Origin: Faecalimonas sp964623905
GTDB taxonomy: Bacteria; Bacillota; Clostridia; Lachnospirales; Lachnospiraceae
Direction of reading: 5' to 3'
DNA length: 64,000 bases
Assembly: GCA_964623905.1 (NCBI GenBank)
Contig: CAZUVY010000003.1
Location: 11,823 to 75,822, forward strand
In this document: positions 8,267 to 16,022 of the stretch, in pieces
How positions within the stretch are numbered: the stretch's first letter is position 1
Layout: each line of letters opens with the position of its first letter
Notes under the pieces: generated by a model
The model's input: only the letters and a program-made list of their open reading frames with translations
Database searches by the model: none
Told to the model about the DNA's origin: nothing
Program-made: the position numbers and the translations under genes

Positions 8267-9781
8267 TTAGAATCCTTTCTTGAATTCTTCTTTGTACTCT
8301 GTAATCGCTTTTACAAGTTTTTCTTCTGTTGCTTCAGTAATGACTTTTTCTGTCTTGATTGATTCTGGAATATCTGCATATTTTGTTGCGATAAATTCAA
8401 ATAATCCTTTTTCAAAACGAAGGATATCTTCTACTGCAATGTCAAGCAAGTGTTTTCTTGTCGCTGCATAAATAATGATAACCTGATATTCTACTGGCAT
8501 TGGTTTGTATTGAGGTTGTTTCAGCATCTCTTTGATACGAATACCCTGTGCCAGACGTTCTGCTGTATCTGCATCTAATTCAGAACCGAACTGAGCGAAT
8601 GATGCAAGTTCGCTGTATTGCGCAAGTTCGATACGGATAGGTCCTGAAATCTTCTTCATCGCTTTGATCTGAGCTGAACCACCAACACGTGATACTGAGA
8701 TACCTGGGTTGATAGCAGGTCTGAAACCAGCGTTGAACATTTCTGTTTCAAGATAAATCTGTCCGTCTGTAATAGAAATTACGTTTGTTGGAATATAAGC
8801 TGATACGTCACCAGCCTGTGTTTCGATGATTGGGAGTGCAGTTAAAGAACCGCCGCCAAGTGCATCTGAAAGTCTTGCAGCTCTTTCCAATAATCTTGAG
8901 TGCAGATAGAATACATCACCTGGGTAAGCTTCACGTCCTGGTGGTCTTCTAAGAAGTAATGAGAGTGTACGGTAAGCTGTAGCATGCTTTGACAAGTCGT
9001 CGTATACTACGAGAACATCGTCACCGTTTTCCATCCATTCTTCCCCAATTGCACATCCTGAATATGGAGCAATATATTGAAGTGGAGCAAGTTCACTTGC
9101 AGTAGAAGAAACTACTGTTGTGTAATCCATTGCGCCAAATTGTTCTAATGTTTTTACGATATTTGCAACTGTAGATGCTTTCTGACCGATTGCAACGTAA
9201 ATACATTTTACACCTTGTCCTTTTTGGTTAATGATTGTATCGATAGCGATAGCAGTCTTACCTGTCTGTCTATCCCCGATGATCAACTCACGTTGTCCTC
9301 TTCCGATAGGGATCATTGAGTCGATCGCTTTGATACCTGTCTGAAGTGGTGTATCTACTGACTTACGAGTGATAACACCTGGAGCAACTCTTTCAATCTG
9401 TCTGAATTTTGTTGCTTCGATTGGTCCTTTGCCGTCGATTGGCTGGCCTAATGCGTTTACAACACGACCAAGCATACAGTCACCAACTGGAACTTCTACT
9501 ACTCTGCCTGTTGTTTTTACAGTATCACCTTCGTTGATGCTCTTGTGATCTCCAAGGAGAACAACACCAACATTGTCTTCTTCAAGGTTAAGTACCATAC
9601 CATATACTTCGCCAGGGAACTCTAAAAGTTCACCTTGCATCGCATTTTCCAGACCGTGGATACGAGCAATACCATCGGCTACCTGAATAACCGTACCAAC
9701 GTCAGATACTTCTAACTCTGACGCATATCTTTTAATCTGTTCTTTAATGACAGAGCTGATTTCTTCTGGTCTTAAGTTCAT
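8267..9781 (-). CDS. atpA: ATP synthase F1 subunit alpha
   Basis: The 504-residue non-catalytic nucleotide-binding subunit. It shows the Walker A loop GDRQTGKTA, the signature PGREAYPGDVFYLHSRLLERA (a slightly longer block, quoted here in outline) with the arginine finger region SVSRVGGSAQ, and the usual N-terminal MNLRPEEISSVI. An AGAAGGTGG site precedes the ATG by 9 bases. It lies 28 bases after atpH. Confidence 0.97.
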   Translation of the reverse strand: MNLRPEEISSVIKEQIKRYASELEVSDVGTVIQVADGIARIHGLENAMQGELLEFPGEVYGMVLNLEEDNVGVVLLGDHKSINEGDTVKTTGRVVEVPVGDCMLGRVVNALGQPIDGKGPIEATKFRQIERVAPGVITRKSVDTPLQTGIKAIDSMIPIGRGQRELIIGDRQTGKTAIAIDTIINQKGQGVKCIYVAIGQKASTVANIVKTLEQFGAMDYTTVVSSTASELAPLQYIAPYSGCAIGEEWMENGDDVLVVYDDLSKHATAYRTLSLLLRRPPGREAYPGDVFYLHSRLLERAARLSDALGGGSLTALPIIETQAGDVSAYIPTNVISITDGQIYLETEMFNAGFRPAINPGISVSRVGGSAQIKAMKKISGPIRIELAQYSELASFAQFGSELDADTAERLAQGIRIKEMLKQPQYKPMPVEYQVIIIYAATRKHLLDIAVEDILRFEKGLFEFIATKYADIPESIKTEKVITEATEEKLVKAITEYKEEFKKGF

Positions 9782-9809
9782 GGAACGAATCCACCTTCTT
9801 TCTAGATTT

Positions 9810-10355
9810 TTATAACTGTACTTTACGAAGCTCGCGTGTCAGTTCAAATAATTTTGTCTTAATACTGCTATCTACCACACGATCTCCGATGCGGATGATC
9901 ATACCGCCGATAATAGAGGTATCTACAGAATAATTCATTTCAAATGCTTTATAACTTGTAGTCTCTAATAATTTGGCTTCCACTTTTGCTTTTTGCTTTT
10001 CATCAAGTGGAACTGCGGTCACGACATCGGCTTTTCCGATTTTCTTTTCTTCTTTCACAAGATCGATAAAGTAATCAAATACGGAAAGCATCGAATCGGC
10101 ACGTCCCTTTGATACGAGGAGTGTCATGATACCTACGATTTCTTTTGGCACCTTTCCTCCAAATGTCTCTTCCACTATTTTCACTTTATCTTCTTTCATG
10201 ATTTTTGGATGATTCATTAATTTACCGAACTCATCGTTCGCACGCATCACATCGGCAACGACTTTCACTGCTTCAAAAAATTCATCCATACGGTTCTCTT
10301 CCAAAGCTACTGCAAACAATGCATCACCATATGTTTTTGAAACTAATTTTGCCAT
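9810..10355 (-). CDS. atpH: ATP synthase F1 subunit delta
   Basis: A 181-residue peripheral stalk subunit that links F1 to the b subunits. The N-terminal helical bundle (YGDALFAVALEE) and the C-terminal IIGGMIIRIGDRVVDSSIKTK segment are diagnostic. The gene overlaps the end of atpF by 13 bases, which implies translational coupling. Confidence 0.95.
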   Translation of the reverse strand: MAKLVSKTYGDALFAVALEENRMDEFFEAVKVVADVMRANDEFGKLMNHPKIMKEDKVKIVEETFGGKVPKEIVGIMTLLVSKGRADSMLSVFDYFIDLVKEEKKIGKADVVTAVPLDEKQKAKVEAKLLETTSYKAFEMNYSVDTSIIGGMIIRIGDRVVDSSIKTKLFELTRELRKVQL

Positions 10356-10858
10356 GTACCTTCACCCATTTCTTTTAATGTTTCGTCGATTAGACTTGCC
10401 TGTACATTTGTATCAATAGAAGCTGCTACCACTTTTCCAGCCATCATAGATGCGATAGTGATCATCTCTTGTTTCATATCGTCTAATGCACGTTTCTTCT
10501 CTAATTCGATTTCAGCATTTGCACGTGCGATAATACGGGCTGCTTCTTCTTTCGCCTCAGCTACAATCTTAGCTTCATTCTGTTTTGCTCTCTTGCGAGC
10601 TTCACTTAAGATTGCTTCCGCTTCTTTATCTACTTCTTTTAATTTTTGATCATACTCTTCCTTAAATGCAATTGCGTCAGCTTTTTCGCGTCTTGCAGTT
10701 TCCTGATCATCTGCCACTCTTTGCTTACGTTTTTCCAGCATATCTCTGACCGGATCAAACAAAAGATACGAAAGCAGTGTAAACAGTACCCACATGCTGA
10801 GTGCCAAAACCACACAGTCGAAAAGGAATTGTGCGTCAAGCGTAAATAAGCGTTCCAA
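10343..10858 (-). CDS. atpF: ATP synthase F0 subunit b, TTG start
   Basis: A 171-residue peripheral stalk subunit with one N-terminal membrane helix (about residues 12-32) followed by a long charged coiled coil. No in-frame ATG lies near the expected start; the first codon is TTG, 7 bases after AGGAGG, so a TTG start is well supported. Weak initiation could help set the 2:10-11 ratio of b to c, which is inference. Only one b-type gene is present, so the stalk is a homodimer. Confidence 0.94.
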   Translation of the reverse strand: MERLFTLDAQFLFDCVVLALSMWVLFTLLSYLLFDPVRDMLEKRKQRVADDQETARREKADAIAFKEEYDQKLKEVDKEAEAILSEARKRAKQNEAKIVAEAKEEAARIIARANAEIELEKKRALDDMKQEMITIASMMAGKVVAASIDTNVQASLIDETLKEMGEGTWQN

Positions 10859-10926
10859 GGTTCAGCCTCCTTCCTTTACTTATTCTTCTAAAATATTTCT
10901 TCGTAAGTTTTCTTTATACGTAAATT

Positions 10927-11193
10927 TTATAATTTTCCTAATAATGGGTTCGCAAATAATAGGATCAATGCGATAACAAGACCATAAAGACCTGTTGTTT
11001 CGGCTACGGCTTGACCAAGTAACATTGTAGACATGATGTCCCCTTTTGCTCCTGGATTTCTACCAACTGCTGCAGCACCTTGTCCTGCTGCGTGACCTTG
11101 TCCAATACCAGGTCCGATACCAGCGATCATCGCAAGACCTGCACCAATTGCTGAACAAGCTAAAATTAAACCTTCGTTTGTAATATTACTCAT
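10927..11193 (-). CDS. atpE: ATP synthase F0 subunit c, sodium-binding type
   Basis: An 88-residue two-helix proteolipid that forms the rotor ring. It aligns without gaps to the Ilyobacter tartaricus sodium ATP synthase c subunit as I recall it. The ion-site residues Pro28, Gln32, Val63, Glu65, Thr66 (Ser in Ilyobacter), Thr67 and Tyr70 are all present. Proton-type rings normally lack Gln32 and the hydroxyl next to the carboxylate. Sodium coupling is therefore likely. It is followed by atpF and preceded by atpB in the operon. Confidence 0.96.
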   Translation of the reverse strand: MSNITNEGLILACSAIGAGLAMIAGIGPGIGQGHAAGQGAAAVGRNPGAKGDIMSTMLLGQAVAETTGLYGLVIALILLFANPLLGKL

Positions 11194-11226
11194 AATAAAA
11201 TTCCTCCTAAATTCAAAATATTGTTT

Positions 11227-11931
11227 TTAGACATCTTCTGGTATTTTCTGAGTGATCCATACCATCGTCAACATACAGAAAACGTATGTTTGAATTGCGC
11301 CTGAGAACAGGTCAAAGTATGCATGTAAGATACCTGGCCACAGAATTGCAACTTTGCTAAGCAGCCCATAAATAAGTGCCATAATAACCGTTCCTGATAC
11401 TACGTTACCAAATAAACGTAATGATACAGAAAATGGCACTGCGATTTCACCAATCAAGTTGATCGGGAATAAAAATGGTAACGGCTTAAATAAATCAGTG
11501 AGTGCTCCCATCTTGTTCCATTTAATATTGTTATATTGAATAAGAACAAACGTGATTACACCGAGTGGAAAAGTAACACCATAGTCCGCAGTAGGTGGTC
11601 TGAGTCCTAACAACCCAGAAATGTTGCTTATCAGCAAGAAAATAAATAACGTACCTATATAGTTACGATATTTGACTGCGTTTTTTCCCATGGAACTTTT
11701 CACCATGCCGTCTAACATTTCGACGATCAGCTCTGCTGCATTCTGTAATCCGCTTGGATGTTCTGTGTCTTTTAGTTTACGGTTTACCACAAAAGCAAAC
11801 AGAATCAATCCCACGCAAACAACCAGCAGACTGACATGTGTCGTTGTGAGATACACTTCCTGCCCAAATACATTAAGTCTCATCAGACTGTGTATCATGA
11901 AGTCAGCATCTGAAGCTAAAATTCCTGCCAC
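11227..11931 (-). CDS. atpB: ATP synthase F0 subunit a
   Basis: A 234-residue membrane subunit with five to six helices that forms the ion half-channels. The essential Arg is in SLRLFGNVVSG, and the HPSGLQNAAELIVEML segment and the LRPPTADYGVT loop are family features. It works with the sodium-type c ring encoded next. It lies 18 bases downstream of atpI. Confidence 0.95.
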   Translation of the reverse strand: MAGILASDADFMIHSLMRLNVFGQEVYLTTTHVSLLVVCVGLILFAFVVNRKLKDTEHPSGLQNAAELIVEMLDGMVKSSMGKNAVKYRNYIGTLFIFLLISNISGLLGLRPPTADYGVTFPLGVITFVLIQYNNIKWNKMGALTDLFKPLPFLFPINLIGEIAVPFSVSLRLFGNVVSGTVIMALIYGLLSKVAILWPGILHAYFDLFSGAIQTYVFCMLTMVWITQKIPEDV

Positions 11932-11949
11932 TTGTTTAACCTCCTTTTC

Positions 11950-12357
11950 TTATTTAGTTTTCTTTTTTGTTCTTTGTTCTTCCAAACATAGAAACAATTT
12001 ATGCATATGCGGCTGTAAATACGCCGATATTTTCAACGGGAAAATCCCTAATACTAAAGTAAAAGGATTTCCAAGGTTGAAATAAATGACAATTCCAATC
12101 ACAAACAATGTTACGACCATGCGTGTCGCATAGGCTGATCTGGCATGCTTCTGGGCGCCCTCTACACCTAAGTCCAATGAGTCTTCAATTGAGCGTTTTA
12201 AATGAATTGCCATAAAACATGCAACTGCGATTCCACTCCATAATCCAATTGCATTATATAAATAATTCTTTGAAACAATAATGCAGGCAATCTGCATCAC
12301 GATGCCCAAAAGAATTATCCCGATAAGTAATTCAGTCAATATACTATTCTTCTTCAT
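11950..12357 (-). CDS. atpI: ATP synthase subunit I
   Basis: A 135-residue membrane protein with four predicted helices and a basic C-terminus (EEQRTKKKTK), in the position of atpI. Family members help assemble the c ring. It overlaps the preceding atpZ-like gene by 14 bases. Sequence conservation in this family is low, so the call leans on topology and position. Confidence 0.8.
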   Translation of the reverse strand: MKKNSILTELLIGIILLGIVMQIACIIVSKNYLYNAIGLWSGIAVACFMAIHLKRSIEDSLDLGVEGAQKHARSAYATRMVVTLFVIGIVIYFNLGNPFTLVLGIFPLKISAYLQPHMHKLFLCLEEQRTKKKTK

Positions 12358-12646
12358 CTAATTTTTCTTCTTCAATCCTGCTATTATCAATTTGTTTTCT
12401 GATCTTCCAGTAATCATCTTCATCTTCTTCTGATTCCATCACAGCAGTTGCCTGACGCACCAATGCGTATACGTTACGCGCCCCTGCCAGGATTCCCAGA
12501 ATAATCATCGGAATCGTAACTGAAGTCGAAAACTTTTCATCCAGCTTCATTCCCACAAATGTACATAAAAAAACCGGAACGATCATGCTGATTCCAAGTT
12601 GTGAAATTAGTGTAAATGTAGTATATACGCTTTTTTTATATTTCAT
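12344..12646 (-). CDS. AtpZ/AtpI family protein, first gene of the ATP synthase operon
   Basis: A 100-residue protein with two transmembrane helices (about residues 10-32 and 42-62) and an acidic tail. The first helix pair with GMKLDEKF between them is the AtpZ pattern. AtpZ and AtpI together form a small channel for magnesium/calcium uptake or aid c-ring assembly. It is the promoter-proximal gene of the operon. AAGGA lies rather far (about 13 bases) from the ATG. Confidence 0.78.
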   Translation of the reverse strand: MKYKKSVYTTFTLISQLGISMIVPVFLCTFVGMKLDEKFSTSVTIPMIILGILAGARNVYALVRQATAVMESEEDEDDYWKIRKQIDNSRIEEEKLDEEE

Positions 12647-12679
12647 AATCAGTTATCGTTCCTTTCTAACTCTGTTTTT

Positions 12680-12708
12680 ATCTTACAATATCTCCCCGTT
12701 TGTGTCTA
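12680..12708 (-). promoter_or_regulatory. probable promoter of the ATP synthase operon
   Basis: On the minus strand TAGACA, a 17-base spacer and TAAGAT, about 35-60 bases before the first gene. A TTGACA further upstream (near 12760) has no well-spaced -10 box. Confidence 0.45.
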
Positions 12709-12775
12709 GTCATTTTGTAATAGTTTTTGTCTATAAATTCTTCCAATTTTGTGCATATTGTCAAATAAATAACAA

Positions 12776-12818
12776 GAAGGGGCATTAATCCCACTCCAGT
12801 CGGTGTAAATGCCCCTCT
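12776..12818 (-). terminator. terminator overlapping the end of trmL
   Basis: GGGGCATT (12779-12786) pairs with AATGCCCC (12808-12815), with flanking A/T pairs. The stem includes the trmL stop codon, and TTCTTGTT follows on the minus strand. Confidence 0.65.
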
Positions 12819-13279
12819 TTTGTCATTCCATTAAATCCATTTTGTCTGAGTGCCTCATACAGTACGATCGCAACCGAATTGCCAAGGTTGAGCGAACGGA
12901 TGTCGCCCACCATTGGAATTCGAATACTGTCTTCTTTATGATGCACTAATATCTCTTCCGGAATCCCTGCACTTTCTTTTCCAAACATAATATAGCAGTC
13001 TGGTTCGAATGACACATCAGTGTAGACATTCGGAGCTTTCGTTGTCGCCATATAGATTTTAGCTCCTGGATTTTTTTCCATAAAGTCATTGAAATCTATG
13101 TATGTCGTAACGTCTAAATCTTTCCAATAATCCATTCCGGCACGTCTTAATGACTTTTCATCCAATCGGAATCCCAAAGGTTCGATCAGATGGAGTCTTG
13201 TACCTGTTGCAACGCAGGTTCTGCCAATGTTTCCTGTGTTTGCCGGAATCTCCGGTTCAAATAATACGATATTTAACAT
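12785..13279 (-). CDS. trmL: tRNA (cytidine/uridine-2'-O-)-methyltransferase
   Basis: A 164-residue SPOUT-fold methyltransferase that 2'-O-methylates the wobble base (position 34) of certain tRNA-Leu species with SAM. Motifs are clear: PEIPANTGNIGRTC at the N-terminus, FGKESAGIPEE, and the trefoil-knot IPM...RSLNLGNSVAIVLYEA. It starts 1 base after the aminotransferase stop codon, so it is translated from the same message. Confidence 0.93.
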   Translation of the reverse strand: MLNIVLFEPEIPANTGNIGRTCVATGTRLHLIEPLGFRLDEKSLRRAGMDYWKDLDVTTYIDFNDFMEKNPGAKIYMATTKAPNVYTDVSFEPDCYIMFGKESAGIPEEILVHHKEDSIRIPMVGDIRSLNLGNSVAIVLYEALRQNGFNGMTKEGHLHRLEWD

Positions 13280-13280
13280 C

Positions 13281-14450
13281 TTATTTTTCCTCTCTTAAAC
13301 GAGTAATAAATTTTTCAAAACGTCCAAGAGCTTCTTTCAAATCTTCCAGTGAATATGCATATGAAATACGAAGGAAGCCTTCTCCACATGCACCAAAAGC
13401 TGTACCAGGAACTACTGCAACTTTTTCTTCTTTTAAGAAACGTGTTGCGAATTCTTCCGAAGTCATACCAAACTCCTTGATACTTGGGAAGATATAGAAT
13501 GCACCAAATGGTTCGAAGCAAGAAAGTCCCATACGCTTGAACTCATGAACCAAAAATCTTCTTCTCTGATTATACGCTTCGCGCATCTCCTGAACTTCTG
13601 CATCACAGTTACGAAGTGCTTCTACTGCTGCATACTGACTGTTTGTTGGGGCACACATGATCGCATACTGGTGAATCTTCACCATCTGTGCAATGATCTC
13701 TTTTGGACCACATGCATATCCAAGTCTCCATCCTGTCATGGCAAATGCTTTTGAAAAACCATTGATCAGAATCGTACGTTCTTTCATACCTTCAAAACTT
13801 GCGATCGACACATGATCACCTTTGTAGCTTAATTCCGAATAAATCTCATCTGTGATTACAAATAAGTCATATTTTTTTACGATCTCTACGATCGGTTCTA
13901 AGTCTTCTTTTGTCATGATCGCTCCCGTTGGATTGTTAGGGAATGGCATGATCAGGATTTTTGTCTTAGGAGTGATCGCTGCTTCCAGTTCTTCTGCTGT
14001 CAGTTTGAATTCATTCTTTTCTTGTAATGGAATTGCAACTGGAACTCCGTCAGCAAGTACTGTACATGGATCATAAGATACATAACATGGCTGTGGAATC
14101 AACACTTCATCTCCTGGATCCAGCATTGCACGAAGTGCGATATCAATCCCTTCACTTCCGCCGACTGTTACGATTACTTCATCATTATAGTTATATTGTA
14201 CATTACATTTTCTGTCTAAGTATTTGCAGATTTCAACTTTTAATTCTTTTAAACCTGCATTTGATGTATAGAATGTCTTTCCTCTTTCAAGAGTGTAGAT
14301 CCCTTCTTCACGGATACGCCATGGTGTATCAAAATCAGGCTCCCCTACCCCAAGAGAAATAGCGTCCGGCATCTCGCTTACCACATCAAAGAATTTACGG
14401 ATTCCTGATGGAGCGATCTGCACTACTTTGTTTGATAATGGATTTCTCAT
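13281..14450 (-). CDS. class I/II pyridoxal-phosphate aminotransferase
   Basis: A 389-residue fold-type I aminotransferase. The PLP lysine lies in GFSKAFAMTGWRLGY, the Asp/Tyr pair in FVITDEIYSEL, PFPNNPTGA binds cofactor, and the substrate-carboxylate Arg is in FLRISYA. The substrate is not certain; aspartate, alanine or aromatic amino acids are all possible. Its start overlaps the stop of the Lrp-type regulator by one base (TAATG), so regulator and enzyme are coupled and the regulator probably senses an amino acid related to the enzyme. Confidence 0.88.
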   Translation of the reverse strand: MRNPLSNKVVQIAPSGIRKFFDVVSEMPDAISLGVGEPDFDTPWRIREEGIYTLERGKTFYTSNAGLKELKVEICKYLDRKCNVQYNYNDEVIVTVGGSEGIDIALRAMLDPGDEVLIPQPCYVSYDPCTVLADGVPVAIPLQEKNEFKLTAEELEAAITPKTKILIMPFPNNPTGAIMTKEDLEPIVEIVKKYDLFVITDEIYSELSYKGDHVSIASFEGMKERTILINGFSKAFAMTGWRLGYACGPKEIIAQMVKIHQYAIMCAPTNSQYAAVEALRNCDAEVQEMREAYNQRRRFLVHEFKRMGLSCFEPFGAFYIFPSIKEFGMTSEEFATRFLKEEKVAVVPGTAFGACGEGFLRISYAYSLEDLKEALGRFEKFITRLREEK

Positions 14451-14932
14451 TATGGTGTCACAAGCATCCTTTCTGGTTCAGATTTCTTTACTAAGATTGT
14501 TCCATGGTCTTTGTATTTCTTTAAAATAAAGTGTGTTGCTGTACTGAGTACTGAATCGATTGGAGACAGCTTATCAGATACGAACTGTGATACTTCTTTT
14601 AATGTCTTTCCTTCTAATGTTACAAGTAAGTCATAAGCACCTGAGATCAGATATACTGCATTTACTTCTGGGTAATTGTAGATACGTTCTGCGATTCTGT
14701 CGAATCCCTGATTTCTTTGTGGTGTTACTCGTACTTCGATCAGAGCTGTTACAGATTCTACCCCTGCTTTATCCCAGTCGATCAATGTATGGTATCCACA
14801 GATGATCTTTTCTTTTTCCATCTGCGCGATTTCATTTGCGATTGTCACTTCATCTGTTCCAAGTAAAATAGCAAGTTCACCTAAATCTACTTTGCTTTTC
14901 TTTTCAATATACTTTAAAATCTGTGTTCTCAT
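14450..14932 (-). CDS. Lrp/AsnC family transcriptional regulator
   Basis: A 160-residue regulator with an N-terminal winged helix (about residues 1-60) and a C-terminal RAM ligand-binding domain (IEVRVTPQRNQGFDRIAERI, then SGAYDLLVTLEG). Such proteins form octamers and respond to amino acids. AGGAGG lies just before the ATG. It is the first gene of the unit with the aminotransferase and trmL. A dyad directly upstream (14955-14970) could be its own operator. Confidence 0.9.
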   Translation of the reverse strand: MRTQILKYIEKKSKVDLGELAILLGTDEVTIANEIAQMEKEKIICGYHTLIDWDKAGVESVTALIEVRVTPQRNQGFDRIAERIYNYPEVNAVYLISGAYDLLVTLEGKTLKEVSQFVSDKLSPIDSVLSTATHFILKKYKDHGTILVKKSEPERMLVTP

Positions 14933-14954
14933 AGGACCTCCTAATATTCATTCA

Positions 14955-14970
14955 AGAATGATACCATTCT
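14955..14970 (-). promoter_or_regulatory. dyad upstream of the Lrp-type gene, possible operator
   Basis: AGAATG-ATAC-CATTCT is a perfect six-base inverted repeat with a 4-base centre, about 20 bases before the start codon of the Lrp/AsnC gene. Lrp-type regulators usually bind such A/T-rich dyads and control their own gene. Confidence 0.35.
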
Positions 14971-14975
14971 AGATT

Positions 14976-15974
14976 TTACAATTCTGCATTTTCATATATC
15001 TTGAGCAGTTCATCCGGAGCCGGTCTGTCTAAAAATCTCTTTTCTTCGCCTCCCAGGATCACTCTCGCTGTGTCAACAGTCGTCTTACCAAGTACCACCG
15101 CCACAGCGCCTTCCTCTGCTAACCTTGCAACCAATTCCTCACCACGGTCTGTGAAAATAAGTACGCTTCCAGTCGAAGTCAACTGATATGGATTCAGGTG
15201 ACAGAATTCACATACTTCCACAGTCTCTTGTTTGATCGTCATCTTTTTCAGATCTACTTCCATTCCCACATTAGAACTCTCTGCAATCTCCCAAAGTGCG
15301 GCAAGAATACCGCCTCCTGTAATCTGATGCATCGCTGATGCGCCAAATTCTTTTGCGATTGCAAGCTCTTTCTCTGAAAACAACTGTGGTTCCAGATTCT
15401 TGATCTGGTTCAGGAACGTTGGTACAAATCTTTTTGAAAGTTCTTCTTCCTTTTCTCTCATAATGCGGAAAGTACCTTCCAGGCCGATCCATTTCAATAA
15501 TACAATGTCCTGATCCGGCTTTCCCATTCTGCTTTGAAGAAGTTCTCCTTTTTTCAATACGCCCACGCCGTTCACATACACGATTGCCTTGCTAATCACA
15601 GGGCTTACTTCTGCTTTCGCACACATAATCTGAACGTCATGCGCGCTACCGGCTCGTTCTACATACTCTACCATCGCTTTTAATCTGGATTCATAAGCGT
15701 ATGGCGGAAGCATGATATGAACACTTGCTCCCACTGCTTTTGCACCTCTTGTCGCCAGATCATTGACCACCTGTGCCAATGCAAATACGCCAAGATCTTT
15801 CTCATCGCCGTAAAGAACGGCGCTTGTGGCGAGCAGCTGTTCATCCTCTTTCAGCTCTATCCCAAAGCACATCTCCTCCACTGAAGGTTCGATGATCGCT
15901 TCTTCTCTATGAAATTGTAATGGTTTTAAAATCGAACGCTTCAATACGGTCTGTGATACTTTGCCTACTTTCAT
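14976..15974 (-). CDS. HypE-like AIR-synthase family protein
   Basis: A 332-residue protein of the PurM/HypE/SelD/ThiL superfamily, which bind ATP and act in phosphoryl or dehydration chemistry. The N-terminal VVNDLATRGAKAVGASVHIMLP block and the C-terminal HQITGGGILAALWEIAE block match the AIR synthase N and C domains. No hyp genes are nearby, and the HypE C-terminal Cys is absent (it ends IYENAEL), so hydrogenase maturation is not indicated. The true role is unknown. It lies 43 bases upstream of the Lrp gene on the same strand. Confidence 0.8.
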   Translation of the reverse strand: MKVGKVSQTVLKRSILKPLQFHREEAIIEPSVEEMCFGIELKEDEQLLATSAVLYGDEKDLGVFALAQVVNDLATRGAKAVGASVHIMLPPYAYESRLKAMVEYVERAGSAHDVQIMCAKAEVSPVISKAIVYVNGVGVLKKGELLQSRMGKPDQDIVLLKWIGLEGTFRIMREKEEELSKRFVPTFLNQIKNLEPQLFSEKELAIAKEFGASAMHQITGGGILAALWEIAESSNVGMEVDLKKMTIKQETVEVCEFCHLNPYQLTSTGSVLIFTDRGEELVARLAEEGAVAVVLGKTTVDTARVILGGEEKRFLDRPAPDELLKIYENAEL

Positions 15975-16022
15975 ATTGCCTCTGTTTCTAAATTATTTAT
16001 TATACTATCTTAATTTACTTCA

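Noticed and set aside
12695..12703. CCCGTTTGT, a LytTR-like nine-base match near the ATP synthase promoter
   Set aside because: It is a single copy, on the opposite strand to the operon, overlaps the -35 region and has no partner box.
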